Assembly (NCBI GenBank): GCA_016786705.1
Contig: JAEUVV010000006.1
Location: 577,640 to 641,639 of the forward strand
Length of the DNA stretch: 64,000 nt
DNA from: Taibaiella sp.
GTDB taxonomy: Bacteria; Bacteroidota; Bacteroidia; Chitinophagales; Chitinophagaceae
Direction: 5' to 3'
Made by a program: the position numbers and the translations under genes. Under the pieces are notes generated by a model, which saw nothing but the letters and a program-made list of their open reading frames with translations, ran no database searches and was not told the DNA's origin. Positions 52,073 through 61,223 of this stretch are shown in pieces. Each line of letters opens with the position of its first letter. Positions within the stretch are counted from its first letter, which is position 1.

Positions 52073-55000
52073 ATGCAAATTCCGTTGAAACATTTTGTAC
52101 AAAAAACGGTGTTGCCATTGAGCGCACTTTTTTGCAGTATTTCGGGCTTTGGACAAACCACAGCTATCAATAAAAACCCACAGGCCATCCTGAAGCATGG
52201 AATAGAACAATACCAAAACGGTCATTATAATTTAGCCACACATACGCTTACAGAATTCCTGGAGTATAATAAAAATACCGCCCAGAAAGCGGAAGATAAT
52301 TTACCTTATGCCGACCGGGCACAGGCATTGTATTACAAGATGCTGGCCGGGGTCAAGCTAAGAGATCACCGTTTAATTGTTGAGGCCAGGAATTATGTGG
52401 ATGTAGAAGTCAATGTACATAACAAGCAAAGGGTAGCTTATGAACTGGCGAAATACTACCTGGAAGATAACCGCGACCTGAACGCGGCTATTGAGTATTA
52501 TGAACTGGCCGGCGTGGCCAATCTTACCAATGCCGAGATCGCCGATTCAAAATTTGAGTTAGGCTATGCCTATTTTATTACCCAGCAATTTGATAAAGCC
52601 CGCAATTTATTTGTGGGGATAAAAGATATTGAATCCAATAAATACTACCTGCCGGCTAATTATTATTATGGTTTGCTCAGCTATAAAGAAGGCCGCCTGG
52701 ATGATGCCCTTGCCAGCTTTAAGCGGGTTAGAAACGCGGAAGAATATAAAGATATCATTCCTTATTACGAGGCGGAGATCTATTACTTCCAAAAAGATTA
52801 TGATAAAGTACTGAGCCACTCCCAGAAATACCTGAAACAAAAAGGAACTGTATTCTACGACAAAGAAATGCGCTTATTGACCGGCCAGACCCTGTTCGAA
52901 TTAAAGCGCTACCAGGAAGCCTTACCTTACCTGGAAGATTATTACGAGAATTCAGACCGTATCCGGAAAGAGGAGCTTTATGAGCTGGCCTACACTTATT
53001 ATCAATTGAACCGCTACAGCGATGCGATCGATAAATTTCAACCCCTGAGCAATACAGATGATGCGATAGGGCAGACATCCATGTACCTTCTAGGAGACTG
53101 CTACCTGAAAACCGGGGACAAGAAAGGTGCGCGGAATGCCTTCAGCCTGGCCTCAGAGATGAATTATAACGAAAGCCAGAAAGAAGCCGCTTCGTTTTTG
53201 TACAATAAACTTTCCTACGAACTGGGCTTTGACCAAATAGCGGTCAGAGGCTTTAAAGATTATATCACTAACTATCCCAATACACCCAGGAATGCTGAAG
53301 CAAGAAGCCTGCTCTCCGGCCTGCTTTTAAAATCCAACAACTACGCGGAAGCTTATGACCTGCTGAGTAACGAGGCTAATAAAGATGCCAATGCCTGGGC
53401 TACATTCCAGAAAGCGGCGGTAGGCCGGGGTTTGCAACTGCTACAGGACAAAGACTACGAGGGCGCCGAGCAATACCTGACCGCATCCCTGGAAAATCCC
53501 GTTAATCCTTCATTAGAAGCGGTGGCTTACTTCTGGAAAGGGGAGATCGCCTACAAGCAGGAACGTTATAACGAGGCGGTAGATAATACCAGAACATTCC
53601 TGTCGAAAGCGAAAGGATATGAAGAAGCGATCAAGAAAGTGAGTAGTAAAGCTACGGTACAGAATGGAAATGTGAACCTGGGTTATGCCAGTATGAAAGC
53701 TAATAACTATGCCGATGCGGCTGCCGCGTTTTCAAATGCGCAAAGTACTTCCGGCGAAAATAAAGAGTTAAGCAAAGAAGCTGTATTCCGCCAGGCTGAT
53801 GCCGCATTTATGCAAAAAGATTTTGACGCGGCATTGAAACTGTATGACCGTGCCATTGCCGGCAACACCGGGGATGTAGATTATGCCCGTTATCAAAAAG
53901 CCCTGATCTTAGGGCTACAGAATAAAAGCGCCGAGAAGGTTGAATTATTGAAAACCGTGGTGCAGAAAGGGAATGCTAAGATCAAAGATGAAGCAAGCCT
54001 GGAGCTGGCGATGGAGTATATCAACCAGGATAAGCATAGCGAGGCTATTCCATTATTAAAAAAGCTGGACCAGTCCCAGACCAATATAGCCATCCGGTCC
54101 AGGGCAGCCTATTTGCTGGCCTACGCTTACCAGGATAATGCCCAGAATGACCTGGCAATAGGGGCTTATAAAAATTATATTACGCAGTACCCTGCAGGAG
54201 CAGACCGCAATACGGCGCTTAAAGCCTTAAGCACCTTATACAGCAATAAGCCCGAAGAGTATGAGCAATTCCTGAAGCAGGAAAGCATTACTGATGTAAG
54301 CACTACCGATGTAGAGTCTGTATTTTACGATGCTGCCGATAATGACTTTGGCAATGCGCAATATCAAAAAGCAGTGACAGGCTTTAATAAATACCTGGAG
54401 AAATACCCGCAGGGCACTTTTAAGGTACAGGCTAATTACTTCCTGGGAGAAAGCTATTTCCAATTGAAAGATATGGCTAAAGCAAAAACCGCTTTTACCG
54501 AGGTGTTGAACAATAAATGGAACGACTATTCTGAAGCTTCGGCCAGCAGGATGGGCGAAATTTATTTGTCCGAGAAAAACTATACTGCGGCAAAGACCAC
54601 CTATAATCAGTTACTGGAAAACAATGCTGCTGAAAACCCGGCCGGAATTTACGAGGGCATGATGAAAGTGGCTTTTGAAGAAGGCGATTACGAAGGTACG
54701 CGTACCTGGGCGGATATGCTCCTGGCAGTAGGTGATGCCGCTGAAGACGCGAAAAGAAATGCGAGATTATATAAAGGAAGATCATTGCAGATCGAAGGCA
54801 AGTATGAAGACGCGAAAGCGATCTACCAGCAACTGGATAAGGATAATGTAGGGAATGTAAGTGCCGAAGCGCGGTACCAGATAGCCAGCATCCTGTATGC
54901 GCAAAAGCGGAATGATGCGGCGGAAAAGGCCGCCAGCTACGCGGCGCAGGCTTCCAATAACAACCCGTACTGGGCGGTTAAAAACTATCTTTTACTGGCA

Positions 55001-55156
55001 GATATCCTGGCCGACAATAAAGATTACTTTAACGCAAAGGCCACCCTGCAAAGCGTGATTAAAAATGCATCGGATAAAGACCTGGTCAACGAGGCGAAAC
55101 AAAAACTGGAAGCAGTAAAAGCTAAAGAGGCCGGTAAAAGCAAGTTAGCCGAGTAG
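52073..55156 (+). CDS. Large exported tetratricopeptide-repeat protein
   Basis: A 1027-residue TPR protein. The signal peptide (about 1-25, ALFCSISGFGQ) shows it is exported. TPR and Sel1-like helical repeats run through most of the length, seen in units such as YYELAGVANLTNAEIADSKFELGYAYF, FDKARNLFVGI, SEAIPLLKKLDQSQTNIAIRSRAAYLLAYAYQDNAQNDLAIGAYKNYITQYP and FNKYLEKYPQGTFKVQANYFLGESYFQLKDMAKAKTAF. The repeats resemble YbgF/BamD-like outer-membrane assembly adaptors. No catalytic motif. It heads an operon with a plugless beta-barrel (41 bases on) and an HU/SPOR protein, suggesting a shared role in building or anchoring the envelope. Confidence 0.9.
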   Translation: MQIPLKHFVQKTVLPLSALFCSISGFGQTTAINKNPQAILKHGIEQYQNGHYNLATHTLTEFLEYNKNTAQKAEDNLPYADRAQALYYKMLAGVKLRDHRLIVEARNYVDVEVNVHNKQRVAYELAKYYLEDNRDLNAAIEYYELAGVANLTNAEIADSKFELGYAYFITQQFDKARNLFVGIKDIESNKYYLPANYYYGLLSYKEGRLDDALASFKRVRNAEEYKDIIPYYEAEIYYFQKDYDKVLSHSQKYLKQKGTVFYDKEMRLLTGQTLFELKRYQEALPYLEDYYENSDRIRKEELYELAYTYYQLNRYSDAIDKFQPLSNTDDAIGQTSMYLLGDCYLKTGDKKGARNAFSLASEMNYNESQKEAASFLYNKLSYELGFDQIAVRGFKDYITNYPNTPRNAEARSLLSGLLLKSNNYAEAYDLLSNEANKDANAWATFQKAAVGRGLQLLQDKDYEGAEQYLTASLENPVNPSLEAVAYFWKGEIAYKQERYNEAVDNTRTFLSKAKGYEEAIKKVSSKATVQNGNVNLGYASMKANNYADAAAAFSNAQSTSGENKELSKEAVFRQADAAFMQKDFDAALKLYDRAIAGNTGDVDYARYQKALILGLQNKSAEKVELLKTVVQKGNAKIKDEASLELAMEYINQDKHSEAIPLLKKLDQSQTNIAIRSRAAYLLAYAYQDNAQNDLAIGAYKNYITQYPAGADRNTALKALSTLYSNKPEEYEQFLKQESITDVSTTDVESVFYDAADNDFGNAQYQKAVTGFNKYLEKYPQGTFKVQANYFLGESYFQLKDMAKAKTAFTEVLNNKWNDYSEASASRMGEIYLSEKNYTAAKTTYNQLLENNAAENPAGIYEGMMKVAFEEGDYEGTRTWADMLLAVGDAAEDAKRNARLYKGRSLQIEGKYEDAKAIYQQLDKDNVGNVSAEARYQIASILYAQKRNDAAEKAASYAAQASNNNPYWAVKNYLLLADILADNKDYFNAKATLQSVIKNASDKDLVNEAKQKLEAVKAKEAGKSKLAE

Positions 55157-55197
55157 GCGATGTGCCAAGCATTTTTCTTTTTCAAATTGTACAAATC

Positions 55198-56847
55198 ATG
55201 AACATTCTTCAAAATAAATATATTATCCCGGCTCTCTTCGGTGCTTTGTGCCCGGTGAGCCTCCTTGCGCAAACCCGCAGTGGCAGCGATACTACCTTCA
55301 AGTCGCAGACCTTAAACTTTTATTCTACCTATAAACCGGAAGTCGTTCCTGCGCCCAAACCTGTTTTTGTGCCTACCTTGCCGGTAGTGGATACCAGCAA
55401 GCCGGTATTGCAATACCAGGTGCCCGAGCAAACGATCAGTTATACCTACCAGGCAGAGCCAATCAAGCCGGTAGCGCTGAAACGGGGGCGCGAAAAACTG
55501 CCTTTTGAAAACTACGCTAAGCTTGGATTAGGTTCCCAGAATACCATATTGATCGATGCCGGTATCGGTAGCCTTATGGGCAATGACTATGATGCGGTAT
55601 TGCATTTCAATCATATGTCGCAGAAAGGTAATTATGTAGACAACCAGAAGTGGTCACAGAATACCCTGGATGCCTCCGGTAATATTTATATGGATAAAGC
55701 TACACTGAGCTTAGGTTTGCAAGGCGAACGCAGGGCCTATCGCCAGTATGGCTACAGTAATGAATTGTATACTTTTAACGATGCGGATATCCGTAATGTT
55801 TACAGCGGGGTGACCTTTAATGCGGCATTAACGCCGGTAGGCAGCACCTTCTGGAATTTGAAATACCGCCCCGAAGCAAGGGTTTACTGGTGGCATAGCG
55901 GGATGAATGCTTCAGAGCGCAACCTGGACCTGTCTGTTCCGGTTACCAAAGCGATTGACTCTTCCATCAGCTTTACACTGGCGGCTAATGTCGGTTTGAC
56001 CAGCTATACCAATAAAACCTCGGGTAATTTTTCCAATAACTATTTCCAATTGGCCCCGGCGATCAATTTCTCTTATGAAGGATTTAAGGCGCATGTAGGG
56101 CTAAAGCCGACATTTGCCAGTAGTGACAACTATTTACTGCCGGACATTAATGTAAGCGGTAATATCATTAATAATTCGCTGCGCCTTTATGCCGGGTGGG
56201 AAGGTGCTTTAGACCAGAACACTTACAGGAGCTTAAGCCTGTTTAATCCATATATGCAGGCTGACTATACCCCGCTCCAGGGCCGCTCCAGCTATATTTA
56301 CGGCGGATTTGATGCGGCTTTAAGTAATAACCTGACGCTGGGCGCTTCTGTAGGCTATAAGATGTGGAAAAACAGGGCGCTGTATGAGAACGATTATACC
56401 CTCAGTCCTGATGGCAGAACATTTGCCGTTATCTATGAAGATATGAAAGCCCTGATCATTGATGCGAAAATTCAATACCAGATCAATGAGCAGTTTAGTA
56501 TAGTAGGTAGAAGCGTATGGAACCTTTATCGCCCGGACAGCCTTACCCGCGCGCAACAATTACCACAGGTAGAAATGCATGGCGGTTTCAGATGGGAGCT
56601 GATCCCGAAACTGAATATCGGGGCTGATGTTGTGATCTATGACCGTATCTTTGCCCGGCAATCAACAGGTTTGTATGACAAACTACCTATGATTATAGAC
56701 CTGAATGCCAACGCTTCTTATGACGTACACAAGAGAGTAGGACTTTTCCTTAATGTAGACAATATCCTGAACCAGCGATACCAGTACTGGAACCAATACC
56801 GCACTTTAGGGTTCACCATTTACGGCGGATTAAGATTTAAATTCTAA
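55198..56847 (+). CDS. Plugless TonB-receptor-like outer-membrane beta-barrel
   Basis: A 549-residue outer-membrane barrel. The signal peptide begins at the ATG at 55198 (MNILQNKYIIPALFGALCPVSLLAQ); an ATG-like start 12 codons earlier lies too close to the previous gene. A Pro-rich segment (about 35-90, PAPKPVFVPTLP and QYQVPEQTISYTYQAEPIKP) precedes the barrel, whose strands resemble the C-terminal half of TonB-dependent receptors (NVDNILNQRYQYWNQYRTLGFTIYGGLRFKF at the end). No plug or TonB box is seen, so it is not a standard receptor. It lies between the TPR protein and the HU/SPOR protein. Confidence 0.82.
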   Translation: MNILQNKYIIPALFGALCPVSLLAQTRSGSDTTFKSQTLNFYSTYKPEVVPAPKPVFVPTLPVVDTSKPVLQYQVPEQTISYTYQAEPIKPVALKRGREKLPFENYAKLGLGSQNTILIDAGIGSLMGNDYDAVLHFNHMSQKGNYVDNQKWSQNTLDASGNIYMDKATLSLGLQGERRAYRQYGYSNELYTFNDADIRNVYSGVTFNAALTPVGSTFWNLKYRPEARVYWWHSGMNASERNLDLSVPVTKAIDSSISFTLAANVGLTSYTNKTSGNFSNNYFQLAPAINFSYEGFKAHVGLKPTFASSDNYLLPDINVSGNIINNSLRLYAGWEGALDQNTYRSLSLFNPYMQADYTPLQGRSSYIYGGFDAALSNNLTLGASVGYKMWKNRALYENDYTLSPDGRTFAVIYEDMKALIIDAKIQYQINEQFSIVGRSVWNLYRPDSLTRAQQLPQVEMHGGFRWELIPKLNIGADVVIYDRIFARQSTGLYDKLPMIIDLNANASYDVHKRVGLFLNVDNILNQRYQYWNQYRTLGFTIYGGLRFKF

Positions 56848-56909
56848 TTGATTACCTTTGTTTCCTTTTTTGAGCTTTCCTCAAACGAAGAACAGATAAA
56901 ATAATATAA

Positions 56910-57845
56910 ATGGATATAGCTAAATATATAGGCCTTTTCTTGGTGAAGTACCAATACTGTAACTTACCTAATCTGGGTGATTTTGCAGTGACCAAAAAGG
57001 CAGCAAGCTACAGTGACGGGCAGGTGAAATCCCCGGAATATGAAGTTAAATTTTCCTTCTCCGGCGGCCTGATTGACGATGCTTTCCCCAACTTTATTGC
57101 AACGAATGAACGGACCAGCATTGCCAATGCTGCCAATGCGGTGAAAGATTTCTGTACCCAAACAAAGCTTACCCTTGCAGAAGGGGGTACCGTGCTGATC
57201 CCGGGCTTTGGAAAATTTGTACAGACTAATGGTAAAAACGATTTTATCCCGGATCAGAACATTCATGTGGAAACACCGGGAATACCAATATTTAAGATAA
57301 ACACAGCGGCAACGAGAAGCAGCATGGAAGGGGAGACGATTGCTGAATTGCATGAAAAAATGCAATTGAGAGAGCCTTCTCTGCAAGATGACATCGTGAT
57401 CAAGCCGCCCAAAGTTAACTGGTCTAAAGTGATCATACTTTTACTGATCGTGGGCGTTGTATTGGCTTTGGTAGGTGGAGCGATATGGTATATGAACAAT
57501 AATAAGGAACAAGCTGATACCGTGGCCCCGGTAACTAATGAAGCGCCTCCGGCCACTGCACCGGCTGCCAATACTCCTAGTCCTGATACGGCTGCCCAGG
57601 CGCCAGTAACTTTAGGAACGCCAGGATCTTATACCTTCGCTATCCTGACTTTTAAAGATAAGGAAAGTGCTGAAAGGAAGGAAAAGCAATTGAAAGGCTT
57701 TGGTCATGATGTGGCCTTAAAACCTGTTTCCGACAGTAATATTATACTGACCATTACACTGCCGGCAGTAAACGATACACTGGCTACAAAAGATTCCCTG
57801 CGCCGGTTCTTTAACCCCAGGGGCGAGGTAAGTATTGTTAAATAA
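56910..57845 (+). CDS. Membrane-anchored HU-CCDC81 / SPOR protein
   Basis: A 311-residue protein with two joined modules. Residues about 1-130 form the HU-CCDC81-like pair (LVKYQYCNLPNLGDFAVTKKAASY and AEGGTVLIPGFGKFVQTNGKN), related to the histone-like HU fold. A single membrane helix lies at about 172-195 (VIILLLIVGVVLALVGGAIWYM). A Pro/Ala/Thr-rich linker of about 45 residues leads to a C-terminal SPOR domain (about 240-311, YTFAILTFKDKESAERKEKQLKGFGHDVALKP), which binds septal peptidoglycan. The predicted topology puts the HU part in the cytoplasm and SPOR in the periplasm. DNA binding is unproven for this family. It ends the operon. Confidence 0.85.
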   Translation: MDIAKYIGLFLVKYQYCNLPNLGDFAVTKKAASYSDGQVKSPEYEVKFSFSGGLIDDAFPNFIATNERTSIANAANAVKDFCTQTKLTLAEGGTVLIPGFGKFVQTNGKNDFIPDQNIHVETPGIPIFKINTAATRSSMEGETIAELHEKMQLREPSLQDDIVIKPPKVNWSKVIILLLIVGVVLALVGGAIWYMNNNKEQADTVAPVTNEAPPATAPAANTPSPDTAAQAPVTLGTPGSYTFAILTFKDKESAERKEKQLKGFGHDVALKPVSDSNIILTITLPAVNDTLATKDSLRRFFNPRGEVSIVK

Positions 57846-57859
57846 GCACAATAAAGATG

Positions 57860-57900
57860 AAAGAAAGCGGCTTGCAATTATTGCATGCCGCTTTCTTTTT
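57860..57900 (+). terminator. Terminator of the TPR/barrel/HU-SPOR operon
   Basis: A 12-bp perfect stem AAAGAAAGCGGC/GCCGCTTTCTTT (57860-57871 with 57887-57898) with an inner GCAA/TTGC stem, then T residues. Confidence 0.85.
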
Positions 57901-57978
57901 GCGTCAAAAATGTACTTTATAAATATTGTTTTGCTTGAATACTTAACTTATCTTTATAGTCTATAAACAATTGCCCTC

Positions 57979-59004
57979 GTGAAGACCATGATAAAATCCA
58001 TAAGTTTAGTGCTATCTGCGCTCTTCCTGCATAGTGTTGCCGGAGCACAGGGTATACACTTTTCCCAATACTATAATGCCCCTCAATTGCTTAACCCGGC
58101 AAATACGGCGCTTATGCCGCAGGAAGACTTTAGGTTTGGGGTGAATTACAGGGAGCAATGGACCAATGTGCCGGCACCTTTCAAAACCTTTGCCGCGCAC
58201 GGGGATCTGCAGCTTATGCGCAATAAGAACCTGACGAACTGGATGGGCCTGGGTGTGGGCTTCTTTTCCGATAAAGCCGGCCAGGGCATCTTATCCCTGG
58301 ATAAAGTGCAGGCATCCATTGCTTATCACGTGCAGCTGGACGATTACAATATGATCTCTGCAGGAGCTTCTGTGGGCTATGTACACAGGTCTATAGACTT
58401 CAGCAGGCTCACTTTCGATGTGCAATGGGATGGATTCCGTTTTAATAAAAATAACTCACAGGGAGAGCCCTATGCCCGTCAGACAGCAAATTATCTGGAC
58501 CTTATGTTGGGCGTGAATTATGCTTTCTTTCCTAATGAAGACCTGTATATCAAGGCGGGTGCGGGTATGATGCATTTGAACCGGCCTAAAGAAAGTTTCT
58601 ATTATTCGGATGAGAACCGCCTGGGCATGCGCCCTATGGGTAACCTGGATGTTTTATGGAAAGCCGGCAGTAAATTTATCATTAATCCTTCCTTGTATTA
58701 CGCGCATCAGAAAGGTGCCTCAGAACTTGTCTTTGGTAGTTTATTTAACAATAGTATCGGTGCCGAAGATGGGGTTAATAATGCATTGATCTATGGCGTT
58801 TATTACAGGATGGGCGAAAGCTTTATACCGGTTTTGGGTATGGAATGGAGCCGTTTTAAGCTGATGTGCTCTTATGATATTACCGCTTCACCTTTCGCCA
58901 CGGCTAACAGGAACCAGGGCGCCTTCGAGATCGCGGTTTCCTTTAAAGGATTATACAGCAGCATGTCCCAGGGTAGGGGCGGCTACAATTGCCCCAGATT
59001 TTAA
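57979..59004 (+). CDS. Second PorP/SprF-family T9SS membrane protein
   Basis: A 341-residue PorP/SprF outer-membrane protein. The signal peptide is IKSISLVLSALFLHSVAGAQ, and the family opening GIHFSQYYNAPQLLNPANTALMPQEDFRFGVNYREQW resembles the other PorP/SprF in the window at 40461. It ends with KGLYSSMSQGRGGYNCPRF. The start may be GTG at 57979 or ATG at 57988; either keeps the signal peptide. A near-consensus -7 box (TATCTTTA) is at 57949-57956. Unlike the first copy, no type-B cargo or PorE-like gene is adjacent; instead an RprY-like regulator follows. It may serve a cargo encoded elsewhere. Confidence 0.88.
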   Translation: MKTMIKSISLVLSALFLHSVAGAQGIHFSQYYNAPQLLNPANTALMPQEDFRFGVNYREQWTNVPAPFKTFAAHGDLQLMRNKNLTNWMGLGVGFFSDKAGQGILSLDKVQASIAYHVQLDDYNMISAGASVGYVHRSIDFSRLTFDVQWDGFRFNKNNSQGEPYARQTANYLDLMLGVNYAFFPNEDLYIKAGAGMMHLNRPKESFYYSDENRLGMRPMGNLDVLWKAGSKFIINPSLYYAHQKGASELVFGSLFNNSIGAEDGVNNALIYGVYYRMGESFIPVLGMEWSRFKLMCSYDITASPFATANRNQGAFEIAVSFKGLYSSMSQGRGGYNCPRF

Positions 59005-59048
59005 CAAAATAATATCGTACCTTGTAAGCTTATATAATAGCAAGTCTT

Positions 59049-59056
59049 TAAATTTG
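59049..59056 (+). promoter_or_regulatory. -7 box of the RprY-like regulator gene
   Basis: TAAATTTG matches TAnnTTTG, 45 bases before the ATG at 59094. A TTG at 59022-59024 lies 24 bases upstream, slightly too far for a good -33. Confidence 0.5.
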
Positions 59057-59093
59057 AAAATATTAAATAACTGAAAGCAAAACGTTTAAGTAT

Positions 59094-59795
59094 ATGGAAA
59101 TCGAAAAGTCAAAAATTTTATTGGTAGAGGATGATACGAATTTAGGCCAGGTATTAAAAAACTATTTAGAGCTTCATGACTATGTCGTAGAGCTTTGCCG
59201 CGATGGTATTTTAGGATTAGCTGCTTTCAGAAGAGAGAAATTTGACATCTGCCTGTTAGATGTAATGATGCCGAACATGGACGGCTTTACATTGGCAGAG
59301 GAGATCCGGAATATTGATCCGGATGTTCCCTTATTCTTCCTGTCCGCGCGTAGCATGAAAGATGATGTGATCACCGGTTACCGTTTGGGTGCGGATGATT
59401 ATATAGCTAAACCTTTCGATAGCGAAGTGTTGTTGCATAAGATCAAAGCGATCCTGAAACGCAACCAGGAAATCCAGGAGAAAAATCCTACGGCGACTGA
59501 TTTTGATATCGCCAGCTTCCACTTCAACAGCAAGTTGCGTATCCTATCCAGGGATGGAAAAGAAGTAACGCTTTCTCCTAAAGAAAACGCTTTACTGCAA
59601 ATGCTTGCAGAATACAAAAACGACCTCTTACCCCGTGAGCAGGCATTGAAGCGCATTTGGGGCAGCGACACTTATTTCAACGGCCGTAGTATGGACGTGT
59701 ACATTGCTAAATTGAGAAAATACTTGAGCGAAGATGATAAAGTTAATATCGTCAACATCCACGGTAACGGTTTTCGTTTAGTAGTAGAAGATTAA
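59094..59795 (+). CDS. rprY: RprY-type OmpR-family response regulator
   Basis: A 233-residue response regulator. The receiver has VEDD (residues 11-14), phospho-acceptor Asp56 in LLDVMMPNMDG and Lys106 in IAKPFDS. The winged-helix DNA-binding domain (about 130-230) has SPKENALLQMLAEYKNDLLPREQALKRIWGSDTYFNGRSMDVYIAKLRKYL. The sequence is close in form to Bacteroidota RprY (LVEDDTNLGQVLKNYLELHDYVVEL), an orphan regulator whose kinase gene is elsewhere. In Porphyromonas RprY affects stress and T9SS-linked genes. Its place beside a PorP/SprF gene fits a link to envelope or secretion control. The symbol is a best match rather than proven. Confidence 0.85.
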   Translation: MEIEKSKILLVEDDTNLGQVLKNYLELHDYVVELCRDGILGLAAFRREKFDICLLDVMMPNMDGFTLAEEIRNIDPDVPLFFLSARSMKDDVITGYRLGADDYIAKPFDSEVLLHKIKAILKRNQEIQEKNPTATDFDIASFHFNSKLRILSRDGKEVTLSPKENALLQMLAEYKNDLLPREQALKRIWGSDTYFNGRSMDVYIAKLRKYLSEDDKVNIVNIHGNGFRLVVED

Positions 59796-59821
59796 TACTG
59801 TAGCAATACAGCTGGTAATAT

Positions 59822-59855
59822 AATAGCGCTCCCGGAAAGGAGCGCTATTTGCTTT
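59822..59855. terminator. Terminator between convergent genes
   Basis: A perfect 11-bp stem AATAGCGCTCC/GGAGCGCTATT (59822-59832 with 59839-59849) with a 6-base loop and T-rich flank. It separates the regulator from the convergent FAD oxidoreductase gene. Confidence 0.85.
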
Positions 59856-59894
59856 TTGAAAGGGATTACTATGAGCAGTAATAATGCTGCTGCT

Positions 59895-61022
59895 TTACTC
59901 AATTCTTTGTGCCAGCTCTACCGCTACCATACTGCCCAGGGCCACACCCATGCCGCCCAGGCGGAAGCCGCCATGGATATTGCCTTCCAGCGATTTGATG
60001 ATCGGCATCTTCGTCGCGCCAAAGGCCATAATGCCCGACCATTGCATATCGATCTCTACACCCCGGCCCGGGACCAGGTCTGTTTTTAAAAGTGCGACAA
60101 GGTGATCTTGTATCTGTTCATTCAGGCTGATGTCCGTCGTATTTTCGGCAGTAAAATCAAGATTGCGGCCACCGCCCAAAAGGACACGGTTACCTACATT
60201 TCTAAAGTAATAATATCCTTGGTCAAAGTGGAAGATTCCTTTCACCTTCAGGTTTTCGATCGGTTTTGTAACCAGCACCTGCCCGCGGCCCGGCTGTAGA
60301 TCCTCGCCGGGAAAAAACCGGCTGCTGAACGCATTGGTACATACAATAACCTGTGCCGCTTCAAAATGAATACGCTCATGGAAACCGTCCTTTACTATAA
60401 CCTCGTTTTTCCCGTTCCGGCTTTCAATGTGCGTTACTTCCGCGCCGGTTTTTATTTCAACCCCTTTTTGTAATGCCAGGCGCAGCAGGCTTTTGATCAG
60501 TTTGCCGGTATGTAATGCCGCTTCTGTAGTGCAGGCTATACAATGTTTAAACCGACCGGAGCTGAAGCCGAAACTGCCCAGTTGCTGATCCGCTAATGCA
60601 AAACTGTTGCTACCACTTACTTCTTTTAATAATTGGTTGTAATGCTCGATATGATCCAGGATGCCGGATTCTTCTGCTGTAAGTAATTCATGACTGCCTT
60701 CGTTTTTATAGCCTATGGCTGCATCGCCTAATTGGGCTCTTAAAAAATCAATGCCCGATTTCCTTTTAGCGAACAGGTCAATAATAGCAGCTTCGGGCGT
60801 ATGCGCCGCATCCGCTACCAGCTCAGACAGGCTGCCCGTGGCGGCAAAGCCCGCATTGCGCGTACTGGCGCCGCTGGGCAGCAGGCCCCGCTCCAGGACT
60901 AATACATCGTAATTGGGATGCTTTTCTTTAACCTGGATAGCGGTTTGCAGCCCTACTATTCCCGATCCGATGATAATGACATCATATTGCAGTAAACTTT
61001 CTCTTTCCCAAAAACTAATCAT
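59895..61022 (-). CDS. FAD-dependent oxidoreductase (DAO family)
   Basis: A 375-residue amino-acid-oxidase-fold flavoprotein. The FAD-binding GSGIVGLQTAI motif is at residues 18-28, followed by LVLERGLLPSGASTRNAGFAATGS, where the ST-R-NAG segment is a DAO hallmark. The substrate domain follows, with KLIKSLLRLALQKGVEIKTGAEVTHI and a C-terminal GxxLGGGRN-like second flavin contact in RVLLGGGRNLDFTA. The end, IHGGFRLGGMGVALGSMVA, is typical. Substrates in the family include amino acids, sarcosine and glycine; none can be inferred. It is a single-gene unit convergent with the RprY-like gene. Confidence 0.87.
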   Translation of the reverse strand: MISFWERESLLQYDVIIIGSGIVGLQTAIQVKEKHPNYDVLVLERGLLPSGASTRNAGFAATGSLSELVADAAHTPEAAIIDLFAKRKSGIDFLRAQLGDAAIGYKNEGSHELLTAEESGILDHIEHYNQLLKEVSGSNSFALADQQLGSFGFSSGRFKHCIACTTEAALHTGKLIKSLLRLALQKGVEIKTGAEVTHIESRNGKNEVIVKDGFHERIHFEAAQVIVCTNAFSSRFFPGEDLQPGRGQVLVTKPIENLKVKGIFHFDQGYYYFRNVGNRVLLGGGRNLDFTAENTTDISLNEQIQDHLVALLKTDLVPGRGVEIDMQWSGIMAFGATKMPIIKSLEGNIHGGFRLGGMGVALGSMVAVELAQRIE

Positions 61023-61094
61023 AATTGTTCGTATGCTTAATTAATAATGATACTATGTTTATTATTATTTTCCAAAATTTTTCATTGCTTATTG

Positions 61095-61220
61095 CTAATC
61101 CTCTTGTAATAAATATTTAAAACTATAGTTTTCTTTGCCGCTTTGGAGGAGGATGTAATACAGCCCTGTGGCCTGACTGTTTAGGCTGATGCTGTACTCC
61201 TGATGATAGTACATAGACAT
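61095..61220 (-). pseudogene. Remnant of a T9SS type-A C-terminal tail
   Basis: A 41-codon frame from ATG 61220 to the stop at 61095 reads EYSISLNSQATGLYYILLQ then SGKENYSFKYLL, the last part of a Por_Secre_tail domain. It shares 59 identical bases (61117-61175) with the tail of the gene at 62383 (62405-62463). It has no signal peptide or body domain and follows the stop of the 61224 gene. It is a leftover from a lost paralogue, or from recombination between neighbouring tail domains. Confidence 0.7.
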
Positions 61221-61223
61221 ACT

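Noticed and set aside
55198..56847. Full TonB-dependent receptor
   Set aside because: No plug domain or TonB box is visible; only the barrel part is like that family.
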